Both the position numbers and the translations under genes were made by a program. From positions 185,431-249,430 of the forward strand of contig NZ_PENW01000008.1 of assembly GCF_003144405.1 (NCBI RefSeq): a stretch of DNA of 64,000 nucleotides, read 5' to 3'. This document shows, piece after piece, positions 36,780 to 48,504 of the stretch. Under the pieces are notes generated by a model. That model was not told the origin of the DNA. It saw only the letters and a list, made by a program, of their open reading frames with translations, and searched no databases. Position 1 is the first letter of the stretch. Every line of letters starts with the position of its first letter. Source of the DNA: Proteus cibi. GTDB lineage: Bacteria > Pseudomonadota > Gammaproteobacteria > Enterobacterales > Enterobacteriaceae.

Positions 36780-38315
36780 ATGAATTTACTTAAATCACTT
36801 GCAGCAGTGAGTTCTATGACCTTATTTTCACGGGTACTAGGATTTATTCGTGATGCAATTATTGCGCGTATCTTTGGCGCAGGTATGGCAACAGATGCCT
36901 TTTTTGTTGCTTTTAAATTGCCAAACTTATTACGTCGTATTTTTGCGGAAGGGGCATTTTCTCAAGCATTTGTTCCTATCTTGGCAGAATATAAAAATCA
37001 GCAAGGCGAGGAAGCAACACGTACTTTTATTGCTTATGTTTCGGGTATGCTGACGCTTATTTTGGCCGTGGTTACGGTGATTGGTATTATTGCTGCACCT
37101 TGGGTGATTTATGTTACAGCACCGGGTTTTAGTAGTTCTCCTGATAAATTTCAATTAACGACCGATCTATTGCGGATCACCTTTCCTTATATCTTTCTTA
37201 TTTCATTAGCGTCATTGACGGGCTCTATTTTAAATACTTGGAATCGTTTTTCTGTACCCGCTTTTGCACCAACACTACTCAATGTCAGCATGATCTTTTT
37301 CGCTTTAGTGGTCGCACCTTATTGTAATCCGCCTATTATGGCATTGGCGTGGGCGGTTGTTGCTGGGGGACTATTACAGCTGGGTTATCAATTACCGCAT
37401 TTGAAAAAAATTGGTATGCTTGTTTTACCGCGCATTTCATTTAGAAATAGTGGTGTTTGGCGTGTAATGAAACTGATGGGACCTGCTATTTTAGGGGTTT
37501 CTGTTAGTCAAATATCGTTAATTATCAATACTATTTTTGCTTCCTTCTTAGTTTCTGGTTCGGTTTCTTGGATGTATTACGCAGACCGTTTGATGGAATT
37601 ACCGACCGGGGTATTAGGTGTTGCATTAGGTACAATCTTACTTCCTTCATTATCTAAGAGTTTTGCTAGTGGCAATACTGAAGAATATCGAAAATTAATG
37701 GATTGGGGATTAAGACTGTGCTTCTTATTAGCACTGCCTTGTACGATTGGTTTGGCGGTATTATCTGGGCCGTTAACGGCGTCTCTGTTCCAGTATGGCA
37801 ATTTTAATGCCCATGATGCATTGATGACACAACAAGCGTTAATCGCTTACTGTGTTGGGTTAATGGGGCTAATTATCATAAAAATCTTAGCGCCAGGCTT
37901 TTATTCTCGTCAGGATATTAAAACACCAGTAAAAATTGCGATTGCCACATTGATCCTCACACAATTAATGAACCTTGCATTTATTGGTAGCTTAAAACAT
38001 GTCGGTCTTGCGCTCTCAATTGGTATCGCGGCTTGTTTTAATGCCTCTATGTTGTTTTGGCAGATCCGTAAGAAAGACATCTATCAGCCTTTAGCTGGCT
38101 GGCCTGTGTTCTTATTAAAACTTGCGATTGCGCTTGCTGTAATGGGGGGCGTATTAGTTGGAATGTTGTGGATCATGCCAAGTTGGGATATCGGCAGTAT
38201 GTTAATGCGTATTTTACGCTTGTTGTTAGTTGTCGTCGCCGGAGCAAGCAGTTATTTTGTTGCACTGTATGCACTAGGGTTTAGACCTCGTCATTTCTCA
38301 CTACGTGCTTTATAA
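36780..38315 (+). CDS. murJ: Lipid II flippase MurJ
   Basis: A 511-residue MOP-superfamily protein with 14 hydrophobic segments. It starts [66 protein letters not shown], nearly identical to E. coli MurJ (MviN), with the functionally important arginines in the first helices. It flips lipid II across the inner membrane for peptidoglycan synthesis. It lies downstream of the rimJ region, as in E. coli. Confidence 0.97.
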   Translation: MNLLKSLAAVSSMTLFSRVLGFIRDAIIARIFGAGMATDAFFVAFKLPNLLRRIFAEGAFSQAFVPILAEYKNQQGEEATRTFIAYVSGMLTLILAVVTVIGIIAAPWVIYVTAPGFSSSPDKFQLTTDLLRITFPYIFLISLASLTGSILNTWNRFSVPAFAPTLLNVSMIFFALVVAPYCNPPIMALAWAVVAGGLLQLGYQLPHLKKIGMLVLPRISFRNSGVWRVMKLMGPAILGVSVSQISLIINTIFASFLVSGSVSWMYYADRLMELPTGVLGVALGTILLPSLSKSFASGNTEEYRKLMDWGLRLCFLLALPCTIGLAVLSGPLTASLFQYGNFNAHDALMTQQALIAYCVGLMGLIIIKILAPGFYSRQDIKTPVKIAIATLILTQLMNLAFIGSLKHVGLALSIGIAACFNASMLFWQIRKKDIYQPLAGWPVFLLKLAIALAVMGGVLVGMLWIMPSWDIGSMLMRILRLLLVVVAGASSYFVALYALGFRPRHFSLRAL

Positions 38316-38328
38316 CAGATAATACCGA

Positions 38329-38357
38329 TCCCTCGCTTTTGTATAAAAAGCGAGGGG
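38329..38357 (+). terminator. Hairpin after murJ
   Basis: CCTCGCTTTT and AAAAAGCGAGG form a strong stem 14 bp after the stop, but no T-run follows, so it may instead be an mRNA 3'-end stabiliser. Confidence 0.5.
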
Positions 38358-39340
38358 GGCAACATTAACAATGTTTTTATCAATTCAATTCTCCTTATCT
38401 AGAACCTTTCTCTATTTTTAGACTATTTTTAATGCCACATTGATCACACTTCTTGCATTTAGTTATGTGGATTTGGCTACTTTAAAAAAAAGAAAAAAGG
38501 GAATAAAAAGCAAAAATCTTTTTTCTCACCATTTTTTTTATTAAATTTTTTTTCCAATTTCTAAATGATTTATACAGTTTTTCGGTGTCGAAATGCATTT
38601 TTTAATCAATATTGATAAGTTTATTTAAACATTAATCATATCGAATATCTTTAGACAATTTGTTTAGTGATGGTGGAATTCTACATAAAGTAAAAAAATA
38701 GACACTATATTCTAAGTACTTACGGTTTGACGAATTATCTTTTTTTAGATAAACTCTCTTGTGTTGTATAGGTTTAAAAATTGACATATCTGTTAAATAT
38801 TTCTTACTTAATGATGAGATATTACAAATATTTCAAAATATTGCAGTATATTTTAAAACATTTGATTTTTTTGATTTAAGACATATTATTATTTCTTTAT
38901 TCCGGTAGATTAACCGTGACTGTAAAGTTATTTGCTTGTTATCGTTCAGTACTACTGAAAGTGATCATATCTATTTTGTCTGCGCTTCAAATAGGTAACA
39001 CGATTGCTGGGGATAAGCAGTAAACAATAAGTCGCGTGAATAATGAAATTAATGCTAAATCTATTATTAATAGATAATTAGATTACTGAAAATTCAGTAT
39101 GGTACACTAATTATTGCTTTCATTTGTCCGCGGTTGTTTTCTGTTTTTCCCTCCCTTTTCTATTCCTTCTCAATATTTCTTTGTTTTTTTCATTAATAGC
39201 TCAATAACTCAAATATTTCTCTATTTCTTCGTTATACTCAAAGCAGTTATAAATCATTAGATATTTCTAGGTTAAAGACTACTAAATAATCACTTTGTGA
39301 TTTTTGGTAAAAATAAAAATAAGAGTGTCAAGGAGCTACT
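38358..39340. other. Gene-poor, extremely AT-rich region of about 1 kb
   Basis: No ORF over 60 codons. It has many T- and A-tracts, a TTGACA hexamer at 38781-38786 and, downstream, tiny ORFs. The best is at 38916-39023. It looks like a decayed acquired segment or a long regulatory region of the lipoprotein gene at 39341; the sequence alone does not decide. Confidence 0.5.
38916..39023 (+). pseudogene. Possible remnant of a secreted-protein gene (signal-peptide-like ORF)
   Basis: A GTG-initiated 35-codon ORF whose product has a basic start followed by a hydrophobic stretch (LLKVIISILSALQIGNTIA) and a small residue before a possible cleavage site, then stops at once. It resembles the signal sequence of an autotransporter or adhesin cut off by a stop codon. 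Evidence is weak; it may be noise. Confidence 0.2.
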
Positions 39341-39613
39341 ATGAAAAAAGCTATTATCATTTCTGTATCATTAGCGACGTTATTTCTTGCAGGTTGTACT
39401 GCTGACGGAAAAATTAATACCTCAAAACTCACTCCAGTTAACTGTGTCGGTGTATTCGACAAAACTAATGAGAAGCTTGCTTTCACCGCTAAAGACGTCA
39501 ATGACCGCTTATACAGCCCGAGTAAGCCAATAGATAGTGTTGATGGTTGGATTGATGCAAAAGATATTAGAGGACTATTGTGTCAGGATGTTATAACAGC
39601 TAACGAAGATTAA
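39341..39613 (+). CDS. Small putative lipoprotein
   Basis: A 90-residue protein. The N-terminus MKKAIIISVSLATLFLAGC is a clear lipoprotein signal peptide with lipobox LAGC (Cys19). The mature part is short and polar with two further cysteines (NCVGVF and LLCQDV) that could form a disulfide. AAGGAG precedes the ATG at good spacing, and a strong terminator follows. I do not recognise a family; the protein is probably anchored to the inner or outer membrane facing the periplasm. Confidence 0.8.
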   Translation: MKKAIIISVSLATLFLAGCTADGKINTSKLTPVNCVGVFDKTNEKLAFTAKDVNDRLYSPSKPIDSVDGWIDAKDIRGLLCQDVITANED

Positions 39614-39696
39614 TGATTAAGTAGCATTGGATATTTGATTGAGTCATTGTTTGAAGTGTTTTTTAGCTATATTGAATTAAGATCGAACGAATAATA

Positions 39697-39729
39697 AAAA
39701 ACCGATGGTTTAATACCATCGGTTTTTTT
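39697..39729. terminator. Bidirectional terminator between the lipoprotein gene and argS
   Basis: AAAACCGATGGT pairs with ACCATCGGTTTT (loop TTAAT), with T-runs on both strands. Confidence 0.88.
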
Positions 39730-39757
39730 ATCACGGCTATTTGAAAATAGAGATGAA

Positions 39758-41488
39758 TTACATTCTATCTACTGTTTCAATACCTAAAGTATCTAAACCT
39801 TGTTTTAAGGTTCTCGCGGTTAAACGCGCCAGTTTTAAACGACTTTGGCGAGTGTTTTCATCTTCCGCAGATAAGATAGGGCAGTTTTCATAAAAGCCTG
39901 AGAAAGTTTGTGCCAGATCGTAAAGATAAGCACACATGACATGAGGCGTTCCTTCACGAGAAACTTGCATAATCGTCTCATCAAATTGGACTAAACGTAA
40001 TGCGAGCTGTCTTTCATGAGATTGTGTTAATGCGATAGGTTGCGTTAACGCATTTTCATCAATGTCTGCACGTTTGAAAATTGAAGCAACACGAGTATAA
40101 GCATATTGCATATAAGGCGCTGTGTTGCCTTCGAAACTTAACATCAGATCCCAATCAAAAATGTAATCTGTTGTACGGTTTTTAGATAAGTCAGCGTATT
40201 TAACAGCACCAATACCCACGACGCGAGCAACATTATTTAATTCGTCTTTATCCATATCTGGATTTTTTTCAGCGATTAAGGCACGGGCTCTTTCTTGTGC
40301 TTCATCAAGTAAGTCAGTTAAACGAATAGTGCCGCCAGAACGGGTTTTAAACGGACGACCATCTTTACCTAACATCATACCGAACATGTGGTGTTCAAGT
40401 GACATTGAATCAGGAATGTAGCCTGCTTTACGAACAATCGTCCAAGCTTGCATTAAATGCTGGTGCTGACGAGAGTCGATATAATAAAGCACACGATCAG
40501 CATGTAATGTTTCGTGACGGTATTTTGCACAAGCAATATCAGTTGTTGTATATAGGTAGCCACCGTCTTTTTTCTGAACGATAACACCCATAGGTTCGCC
40601 TTCCTTGTTTTTATATTCATCAAGGAAAACAACGGTTGCGCCTTCACTTTCTACTGCAAGACCTTTTGCTTTTAAATCGGCAACAATACCTGCCAACATT
40701 GGGTTATAAAGACTTTCACCCATAATGTCATCTTCGGTTAATGTGACGTTAAGACGTTGATAAGTCACTTGGTTTTGTTGCATGGTGATATCAACTAATT
40801 TACGCCACATTGTACGGCAGTATTCATCACCACTTTGTAATTTTACAACATAATTACGGGCACGCTCTGCGAATACTTCATCTTCATCATAATGTTTTTT
40901 CGCTTCACGATAGAACTCTTCGAGATCAGATAACGCCATATCAGCGGCATTTTCATTCTGTTTTTTTTCTAAATACGCAATCAACATACCAAATTGCGTA
41001 CCCCAATCACCAAGGTGATTGGCACGAACAACATTATGACCTAAGAAAGATAAAGTCCGTGCACTGGCATCACCAATAATGGTTGAGCGTAAGTGACCGA
41101 CGTGCATCTGTTTTGCAACGTTTGGAGATGAATAGTCGATAACAATAGTTTGAGGTTCAACGGGGGTTACGTTGAGATGTTCATCTGCCAATGCGTCTTC
41201 AGCTTGTTTTGCAACCCATTGTGGAGATAAAAAGATATTGATAAAACCCGGACCTGCGATTTCAACTTTATCTGCAACATCCGTAATATCGAGCTTTTCT
41301 AAGATCTTTTCTGCGAGTTGTCGGGGTGGGATCCCCATTTTTTTTGCAGCTCCCATGACACCATTTGCCTGATAGTCACCAAATTGTACTTTGGCTGACT
41401 GACGGACAAGAGGTTCGCTATCAGCGGGTGCGCCAGCAGCACACATTGCCACACTGATTTTTTCTGAAAGAAAAGCCTGAATATTCAC
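39758..41488 (-). CDS. argS: Arginine-tRNA ligase
   Basis: A 576-residue class I aminoacyl-tRNA synthetase of normal length. The HIGH motif appears as [18 protein letters not shown] (about 125-142), and the KMSK loop is the degenerate form usual for ArgRS ([17 protein letters not shown]). An N-terminal Add-1 domain and a C-terminal anticodon-binding domain are in place. It charges tRNA-Arg. It is divergent from yecM, with cutC next, as in E. coli. Confidence 0.98.
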   Translation of the reverse strand: MNIQAFLSEKISVAMCAAGAPADSEPLVRQSAKVQFGDYQANGVMGAAKKMGIPPRQLAEKILEKLDITDVADKVEIAGPGFINIFLSPQWVAKQAEDALADEHLNVTPVEPQTIVIDYSSPNVAKQMHVGHLRSTIIGDASARTLSFLGHNVVRANHLGDWGTQFGMLIAYLEKKQNENAADMALSDLEEFYREAKKHYDEDEVFAERARNYVVKLQSGDEYCRTMWRKLVDITMQQNQVTYQRLNVTLTEDDIMGESLYNPMLAGIVADLKAKGLAVESEGATVVFLDEYKNKEGEPMGVIVQKKDGGYLYTTTDIACAKYRHETLHADRVLYYIDSRQHQHLMQAWTIVRKAGYIPDSMSLEHHMFGMMLGKDGRPFKTRSGGTIRLTDLLDEAQERARALIAEKNPDMDKDELNNVARVVGIGAVKYADLSKNRTTDYIFDWDLMLSFEGNTAPYMQYAYTRVASIFKRADIDENALTQPIALTQSHERQLALRLVQFDETIMQVSREGTPHVMCAYLYDLAQTFSGFYENCPILSAEDENTRQSRLKLARLTARTLKQGLDTLGIETVDRM

Positions 41489-41660
41489 CGGGTTACCTTA
41501 AATTATTGAGAAAATAAAACCTGACGACAAAAGTCTGACAGGTTTCTTATAAAGAATTAGGATTAACCTTGAATTTATAACATATTCCGGCTAGAACATG
41601 CTACCATCTCGGCCTTATCTTTAAGGTTTTTTCTCTGTTTTTTCATTAAGGTTATTCAAA

Positions 41661-42215
41661 ATGGCGTTATTTTCTTCAATTTCTCAATTAAATGATTTAA
41701 CTCACGAGCTTTCTTTGTTTGAAGAAAATATGGCGCTATTTGCCAATAGTTTAGGGATAGATTTATCCGCTTATCTCACTGATCATGTATCGTTACGTTG
41801 TCACGATTTAACCTTGGCGGAGCAGTGGCGAACAGGGTTAAGTCAATGTGGAAAGTGTATTTCTGATAATGTGATCAATGGGCGCCCAATATATCTATTT
41901 CAATTAGACTCACCATTAACTCTTTTAAATCAATCTGTCTCGATTGTTGAATTGCCTTTTCCCACGAATAAAAGATATGAATATCAAGGTTGGGAGCATA
42001 TTGAGCAAGTGATCTCCGTAGAACCCGCTGATCTAGTGAATAAAGTCATGTCTTTTTTGCCCAAAACATTACCTGAGGGTGTCAGCCTAAAAATCAGCGA
42101 ACCTAAAGGTGAGAAAGAACGTTTACCTAATCCAACCGTGGCTATTTCTAATGGAAAAGTCACGGTGAAGTATCATCCTTATTCGTTACTTGAAATCGTT
42201 GAAAGTGAGTGTTGA
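41661..42215 (+). CDS. yecM: VOC-superfamily protein YecM
   Basis: A 184-residue protein. It has FEENMALFANSLGIDLSAYLTDHVSLRCHDLTLAEQWR and GRPIYLFQLDSPLTLLNQSVSIVELPFP, followed by KYEYQGWEHIEQVI. This matches E. coli YecM, a vicinal-oxygen-chelate fold protein with candidate metal-binding residues and no known substrate. Position between argS and cutC is conserved. Confidence 0.9.
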   Translation: MALFSSISQLNDLTHELSLFEENMALFANSLGIDLSAYLTDHVSLRCHDLTLAEQWRTGLSQCGKCISDNVINGRPIYLFQLDSPLTLLNQSVSIVELPFPTNKRYEYQGWEHIEQVISVEPADLVNKVMSFLPKTLPEGVSLKISEPKGEKERLPNPTVAISNGKVTVKYHPYSLLEIVESEC

Positions 42216-42369
42216 ACGACACTTTCAGAAAATAGTTTGCTTGTGTCAGCACAAAATTCTGATGGTGGAATTGAATGAATAACGATATTCGACAACTATT
42301 GTTAGTAATCGCTAAGAAATGATATTTATTTTCTGATTACTTTCTTTATTAAGGATGGAGAGGGATGAT

Positions 42370-43122
42370 ATGGCTACATTGGAGATTTGTTGTTTTGGCG
42401 CTGAATGTGCGTTGGTAGCAGAACGAGCAGGCGCAGACAGAATAGAGCTGTGCACGAGTCCGACAGAAGGTGGTATTACGCCAAGTTTTGGAATGCTACG
42501 ACAAGTCAGAGATCTAGTTCGTATTCCCGTTCATCCTATCGTTCGCCCGCGTGGTGGTGATTTTTGTTATACACAAGCTGATTTTTCAGCAATGAAAAAT
42601 GATATTAGCTTGATCCGTGATATGGGATTTTCAGGGGCAGTTGTTGGTCTTTTAAATGAAGAAGGGCATATTGATTTGCCTAAAATGGAAATTTTAATGG
42701 CGCTTGCAGGACCATTAGCCATTACTTTCCATCGGGCTTTTGATATGTGTATTAATCCATTATTAGCGCTAGAACAACTGACTCAAGTCGGTGTTTCTCG
42801 TATTTTAACGTCAGGACAGCAGGCGAATGCAGAATTAGGTTTACCATTATTACGAACGTTAAATGAAAAAACACAAGGTCCTATCATTATGGCGGGAGCA
42901 GGTGTAAGGCTCAGTAATATGCAAAAATTCTTAGATGCAGGACTAAAAGAAATACACAGTTCAGCTGGAAAAGTGGCACCTTCTACCATGATTTATCGTA
43001 AAGCCGGTGTAACGATGAGCTCTGACAGTGAGGTTGATGAATTTACGCATTACTGTGTGGATGAAGATACGGTTGAAGCAATGAAAGATATTATAAGTAT
43101 TCATGCGCCATTGGCATCCTGA
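42370..43122 (+). CDS. cutC: CutC-family protein
   Basis: A 250-residue TIM-barrel protein. It has [56 protein letters not shown] and HRAFDMC, all CutC signatures. The start at 42370 has GGAGAGG upstream and gives the E. coli-like N-terminus; an ATG five codons earlier overlaps that ribosome site. CutC was named for copper homeostasis, but a direct role is disputed. Confidence 0.94.
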   Translation: MATLEICCFGAECALVAERAGADRIELCTSPTEGGITPSFGMLRQVRDLVRIPVHPIVRPRGGDFCYTQADFSAMKNDISLIRDMGFSGAVVGLLNEEGHIDLPKMEILMALAGPLAITFHRAFDMCINPLLALEQLTQVGVSRILTSGQQANAELGLPLLRTLNEKTQGPIIMAGAGVRLSNMQKFLDAGLKEIHSSAGKVAPSTMIYRKAGVTMSSDSEVDEFTHYCVDEDTVEAMKDIISIHAPLAS

Positions 43123-43147
43123 TTGATAGGGATAAATTATTTAAGCA

Positions 43148-43173
43148 CTGCGCCTTTTATGGCGCAGTTTTTT
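43148..43173 (+). terminator. Terminator of cutC
   Basis: CTGCGCC pairs with GGCGCAG (loop TTTTAT), followed by six T. It overlaps the end of the convergent ABC-F gene. Confidence 0.9.
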
Positions 43174-44746
43174 ATCTCATCTCGTCTAATAGCAGTGTAT
43201 GTGTAATGCCACAGCGTTTAACAAAGGCTTCATCATGCGAAACCAGTAATAATGTGCCTTGATATTCAACGAGTAGATTTTCCAATAGTTGTTTAGATTC
43301 GATATCAAGGTGATTATCTGGCTCATCAAGCAATAATACCGCAGGTGGTTTTGGGCTATGTGTTAAAGCCAATAACGTTGCTTTTAATTGTTCACCACCA
43401 CTTAGCTTTTCAAGCGGTAATAATGATTTATCACCTCTCATTCTCAACATTCCGAGACGCGTTCGCCATTGCTCGACAGAAATCGCGGGTTGATATTGGT
43501 GTAGTGCTTGTGCAACCGGTAATGTTTTATCAAGTAAAGCAAGATGTTGATCAAGATAACAATAATCTTTGTTGAGACGAAATTCACCAGCAAGTGGGGT
43601 GCTTTGTTCGATTAAACATTTTAATAACGTTGATTTGCCACATCCATTTTTACCTTTAATATGCCAGTGCTCATTACCATAAGCTGAAAATGAAATAGGG
43701 TGCTGATAGCCATACGGAAGCTGAAGGTCATGAACAAATACATTTAAACGATGACCATCACTTTGATAATCCAATACCATTTTCTGCTGATGAACATGTG
43801 TTTTTTCCTCATCAATGCCTTGTTTTTGAGATTGCATATCATCGATTACGCGCTGATGCCGTTTGGCAACGGCTGATTGTCGTTGTTCCGCCCGATTTGT
43901 TTGCATATCTAACAAAAGTAAGCACTGTGAACCACTTTGTCTAATTGATTCGCCTTGTTGTTTCCGTTTCGCGGCTTTTTGTAATGTTGCTTGTTGCTGG
44001 CGTTTCTCATTTTTAATTTGGCTATTTAGTCGAGTACTTACGGCCTCCAATGATGCGATTTCTGCACTTTTTTGTGCCTCATATAAAGTATAATTTCCAC
44101 CATATTCAGATAAACCTTTCTCACTTAATTCAAAAATAGTATCAGCATACGAGAGCAAGTTTCGATTATGACTAACAATAAGAGAGCCAGCTTTGTGCTG
44201 AGCTAATTGTTGTATTAGCCATTGTTGTCCCTGATAATCAAGATGGTTATCTGGTTCATCTAAGAGTAAAAAACTATTTTCACATAAAAAAGCACGGCAA
44301 AGTGCTAAGCGTGTTTGCTCTCCACCGCTGAGATGTGCAATCGGAGTATCTAATGCGACAGGAAGTTGTGCTGAATCTAATATATTTTGCCACATAACAG
44401 GAAGTTGCCATTTGCCATCAAGTAGCTCGATATCCTCTATTGAAGCAATACCCGCATCAACGCGTTGGAATGCTTGATAAACTTCATGAATATCTAACGC
44501 TTGAGCCAGTGTTTTTCCTTGTAATCGCGTTAACTGATCAACGTGAATGAAAGGCATATTCCAATTAACTTGACCTGAGGTCGGTAATATCTTTTGTGCT
44601 AATAATCTTAATAGTACCGATTTGCCTTTACCGTTATGACCAATTAATGCATTTTGCTGACAAGACAGTGAACGCGTTAATGGTGGGAAAAGGTTTTGCT
44701 GATTAAATTCGATAGTCAATTGTGAAAAGTGACAGGCTATTGTCAT
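43172..44746 (-). CDS. ABC-F family ATPase
   Basis: A 524-residue protein with two ABC domains and no membrane segment. Domain 1 has Walker A GHNGKGKS, signature LSGGEQTRLAL and Walker B FLLLDEPDNHLD. Domain 2 has GKNGCGKST, LSGGEQLKATL and VLLLDEPDNHLD. A charged coiled-coil linker lies between (about 225-335; SAEIASLEAVSTRLNSQIKNEKRQ). ABC-F proteins act on the ribosome E site; some (EttA type) tune translation, others protect against ribosome-targeting antibiotics. It does not look like EttA, Uup, YheS or YbiT to me. It is preceded by a leader with competing hairpins (44757-44880), as seen in attenuated resistance genes. The start has a strong AGGAGGTATT site. Confidence 0.88.
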   Translation of the reverse strand: MTIACHFSQLTIEFNQQNLFPPLTRSLSCQQNALIGHNGKGKSVLLRLLAQKILPTSGQVNWNMPFIHVDQLTRLQGKTLAQALDIHEVYQAFQRVDAGIASIEDIELLDGKWQLPVMWQNILDSAQLPVALDTPIAHLSGGEQTRLALCRAFLCENSFLLLDEPDNHLDYQGQQWLIQQLAQHKAGSLIVSHNRNLLSYADTIFELSEKGLSEYGGNYTLYEAQKSAEIASLEAVSTRLNSQIKNEKRQQQATLQKAAKRKQQGESIRQSGSQCLLLLDMQTNRAEQRQSAVAKRHQRVIDDMQSQKQGIDEEKTHVHQQKMVLDYQSDGHRLNVFVHDLQLPYGYQHPISFSAYGNEHWHIKGKNGCGKSTLLKCLIEQSTPLAGEFRLNKDYCYLDQHLALLDKTLPVAQALHQYQPAISVEQWRTRLGMLRMRGDKSLLPLEKLSGGEQLKATLLALTHSPKPPAVLLLDEPDNHLDIESKQLLENLLVEYQGTLLLVSHDEAFVKRCGITHTLLLDEMR

Positions 44747-44756
44747 AGTAATACCT

Positions 44757-44880
44757 CCTAAACGAAATAGGTGGCAGACAGCCGAGATCTTTTTCTAGAT
44801 GCGACGAAATAAATTATTGTCTGCCAGTAACAGAAAATGAATACCTCAAAAGGTATTTGAAAAATTTTCTGGCAGAATTT
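44757..44880 (-). promoter_or_regulatory. Candidate attenuator leader of the ABC-F gene
   Basis: In transcript order: segment A (TCTGCCAG, 44876-44869), a hairpin AATACCT/AGGTATT (about 44856-44839), segment B (CTGGCAGACA, 44827-44818), segment C (TGTCTGCCA, 44780-44772), then the ribosome site AGGAGGTATT. A pairs with B over 8 bp, and B pairs with C over 9 bp; both cannot form together. The AATACCT strand can also pair with AGGTATT of the ribosome site. This is the arrangement of a switchable leader. The pairings are seen; regulation is inferred. Confidence 0.55.
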
Positions 44881-44981
44881 AATTCATCGTAGAGACGTGC
44901 CTTCTTAAAAAGAGAAATAATTGGAGAAATAACGCGCGTATTTAAGCATGAATAAAGATGAACGACAAGCACCGCATAAGG

Positions 44982-45797
44982 TTATTTATATGAGGTTCTT
45001 ATTTTATGTGCTTTTATTTTGAATATTATGCGTTTATACACCGATGATATATTAATATAGGTCATGCAAGCTAAAGGAATGCCGTAGAATAATGTGCCGT
45101 AAGCCATTCCAACATGTGGAACATTAAAATAATCGCTGTGCTGTGGAATTAAATAAAGATAGTTAATTTCATTTAAATATTGGGGCGTTAATCCACCATA
45201 AGGGACTAAGAATTTAAACATCATGACCGAAAAAAGGCATAGCATAAAATTTAAAACTAATAGTGCAGAATAGAATAAGTTTTTCCCCATTTCTTCTTTA
45301 GTTTTTACTTGGTAACCACTGATAATTCGATTAGCAACAATCACTGCGTAGAGCCAAATAATCAGGTTTTCATCACCCATAATCATACTATTGATAATAA
45401 GTGCAAATATTCCATAAAAGGGAATAAGAGCAAAAACAAGTTTAGTACGAGCAAATGCAGCCATAAAAACACCAGAATGCACGAGAATAAATTCAAATAA
45501 AAATAGAACGGTTAGATTATAAATTGTTTGAACTGAGAAATGTTCAGGAAACCACCAAACGGTAATAATAAACGCGATATATAAAAGTTGTGTGGCGTAG
45601 TCAAATAATGAAAAAAAGAGTTGAACACCTCGTTGTAATGGTGTTAATGGAAGGCGTTTTGCTGATGTGGTTTCGACAAAGGACGAAAAGATAGGATCAT
45701 TATATTGCTGACGCTTATTCTTTTGTAAAAGAGCGTGTTGTTTTTTTTGTGTTATTTCTTTTTGAGTAGCAACTTTGCTCTTTGGTGTCTTTGCCAT
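44982..45797 (-). CDS. Integral membrane protein of unknown function
   Basis: A 271-residue protein. A basic, lysine- and glutamine-rich N-terminal cytoplasmic stretch (about 1-55) precedes six or so hydrophobic segments (for example LLYIAFIITVWWF, LTVLFLFEFILVHSGVFMAAF, LVFALIPFYGIFALIINSMI). I do not recognise a family; no catalytic motif is evident. It is upstream of the ABC-F leader on the same strand, and the gap of 235 bp suggests separate transcription. The tail is again basic. Confidence 0.75.
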   Translation of the reverse strand: MAKTPKSKVATQKEITQKKQHALLQKNKRQQYNDPIFSSFVETTSAKRLPLTPLQRGVQLFFSLFDYATQLLYIAFIITVWWFPEHFSVQTIYNLTVLFLFEFILVHSGVFMAAFARTKLVFALIPFYGIFALIINSMIMGDENLIIWLYAVIVANRIISGYQVKTKEEMGKNLFYSALLVLNFMLCLFSVMMFKFLVPYGGLTPQYLNEINYLYLIPQHSDYFNVPHVGMAYGTLFYGIPLACMTYINISSVYKRIIFKIKAHKIRTSYK

Positions 45798-45925
45798 AGA
45801 TTTCTTTAATCGTTCATCTGCAAAATAAGAGGGCGTATAAGGTATCTTTAATAAAAACCAAGATGGGTATTATGAAAGAAAGGGATATTGAATAACTTGA
45901 TATCCCTTTAGATCTCAATAAAAAA

Positions 45926-47709
<1,784 letters not shown>

Positions 47710-47839
47710 TCACAAAGTTGCATTATTTAGAAAGAAATTGGAAAAAATAAATAAACCTTTCTCATACCTTGCCGTTATTAGACACAACAGCAAGGATGTC
47801 GGTTTTGATCATGGATGATCATGTTATTCCCGCGAGGAC

Positions 47840-48238
47840 TTAGTAATAAAAGGAAAAGATTTGTATCCAAGGAAGGAAATAAATATTAGCAATGATCATC
47901 AATACCATTGATAAGTAAGTGGCAGCCATGCCTGAACGACGCCAGCGAAGTTCACGGTGTTTTAATCCATAAGAGTGTAAAAAGCGACCGGCGATTAAAA
48001 TTGAGCCACAGATGTGTACCATCCAAACAAAAGCACCATTCATTTCCATGACCAACAATAAGATCATGGAAATCGGAATATATTCTACCGCATTGCCGTG
48101 AACTCGGATGGCTGTTTGTAATTCATAAAAGCCACCATCGCCATAAGCAACCCGATATTGTGTTCTGAGTTTTACAACATTGAGGGACAATTTAATCAAT
48201 AATAGTGCGCCCAGTACGATATAAAGCGAGCTAACCAT
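47840..48238 (-). CDS. yecN: MAPEG-family membrane protein YecN
   Basis: A 132-residue protein with four hydrophobic helices. LSLNVVKLRTQYRVAYGDGG and ELQTAIRVHGNAVEYIPISMILLLVMEMNG are typical of the MAPEG superfamily (membrane-associated eicosanoid/glutathione metabolism). The length and location near cmoAB and aspS match E. coli YecN. Its substrate is unknown. Confidence 0.9.
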   Translation of the reverse strand: MVSSLYIVLGALLLIKLSLNVVKLRTQYRVAYGDGGFYELQTAIRVHGNAVEYIPISMILLLVMEMNGAFVWMVHICGSILIAGRFLHSYGLKHRELRWRRSGMAATYLSMVLMIIANIYFLPWIQIFSFYY

Positions 48239-48504
48239 CTTTTCTCCATTGCCAAAGCCAAAAAACGGCGAATTTAATGATAAACCTCAAAGCGACTTCT
48301 GTCGCTATAAATAATTATTATTAATTAATTGTTTGGGGATTAGCAAATCCTTGAAAAGATGTATCATATAAACTAGGTCTATACTCTTATCTCCGGGAAG
48401 AATTTTCGTTATAATGTCTGCCTTTTTTTTGACACTACTCGAAAAAGACTATTGCCAAAATTTCCGCAGCAGAAAGCACAACAAGCTGAGTAAAAGGATA
48501 TTGT

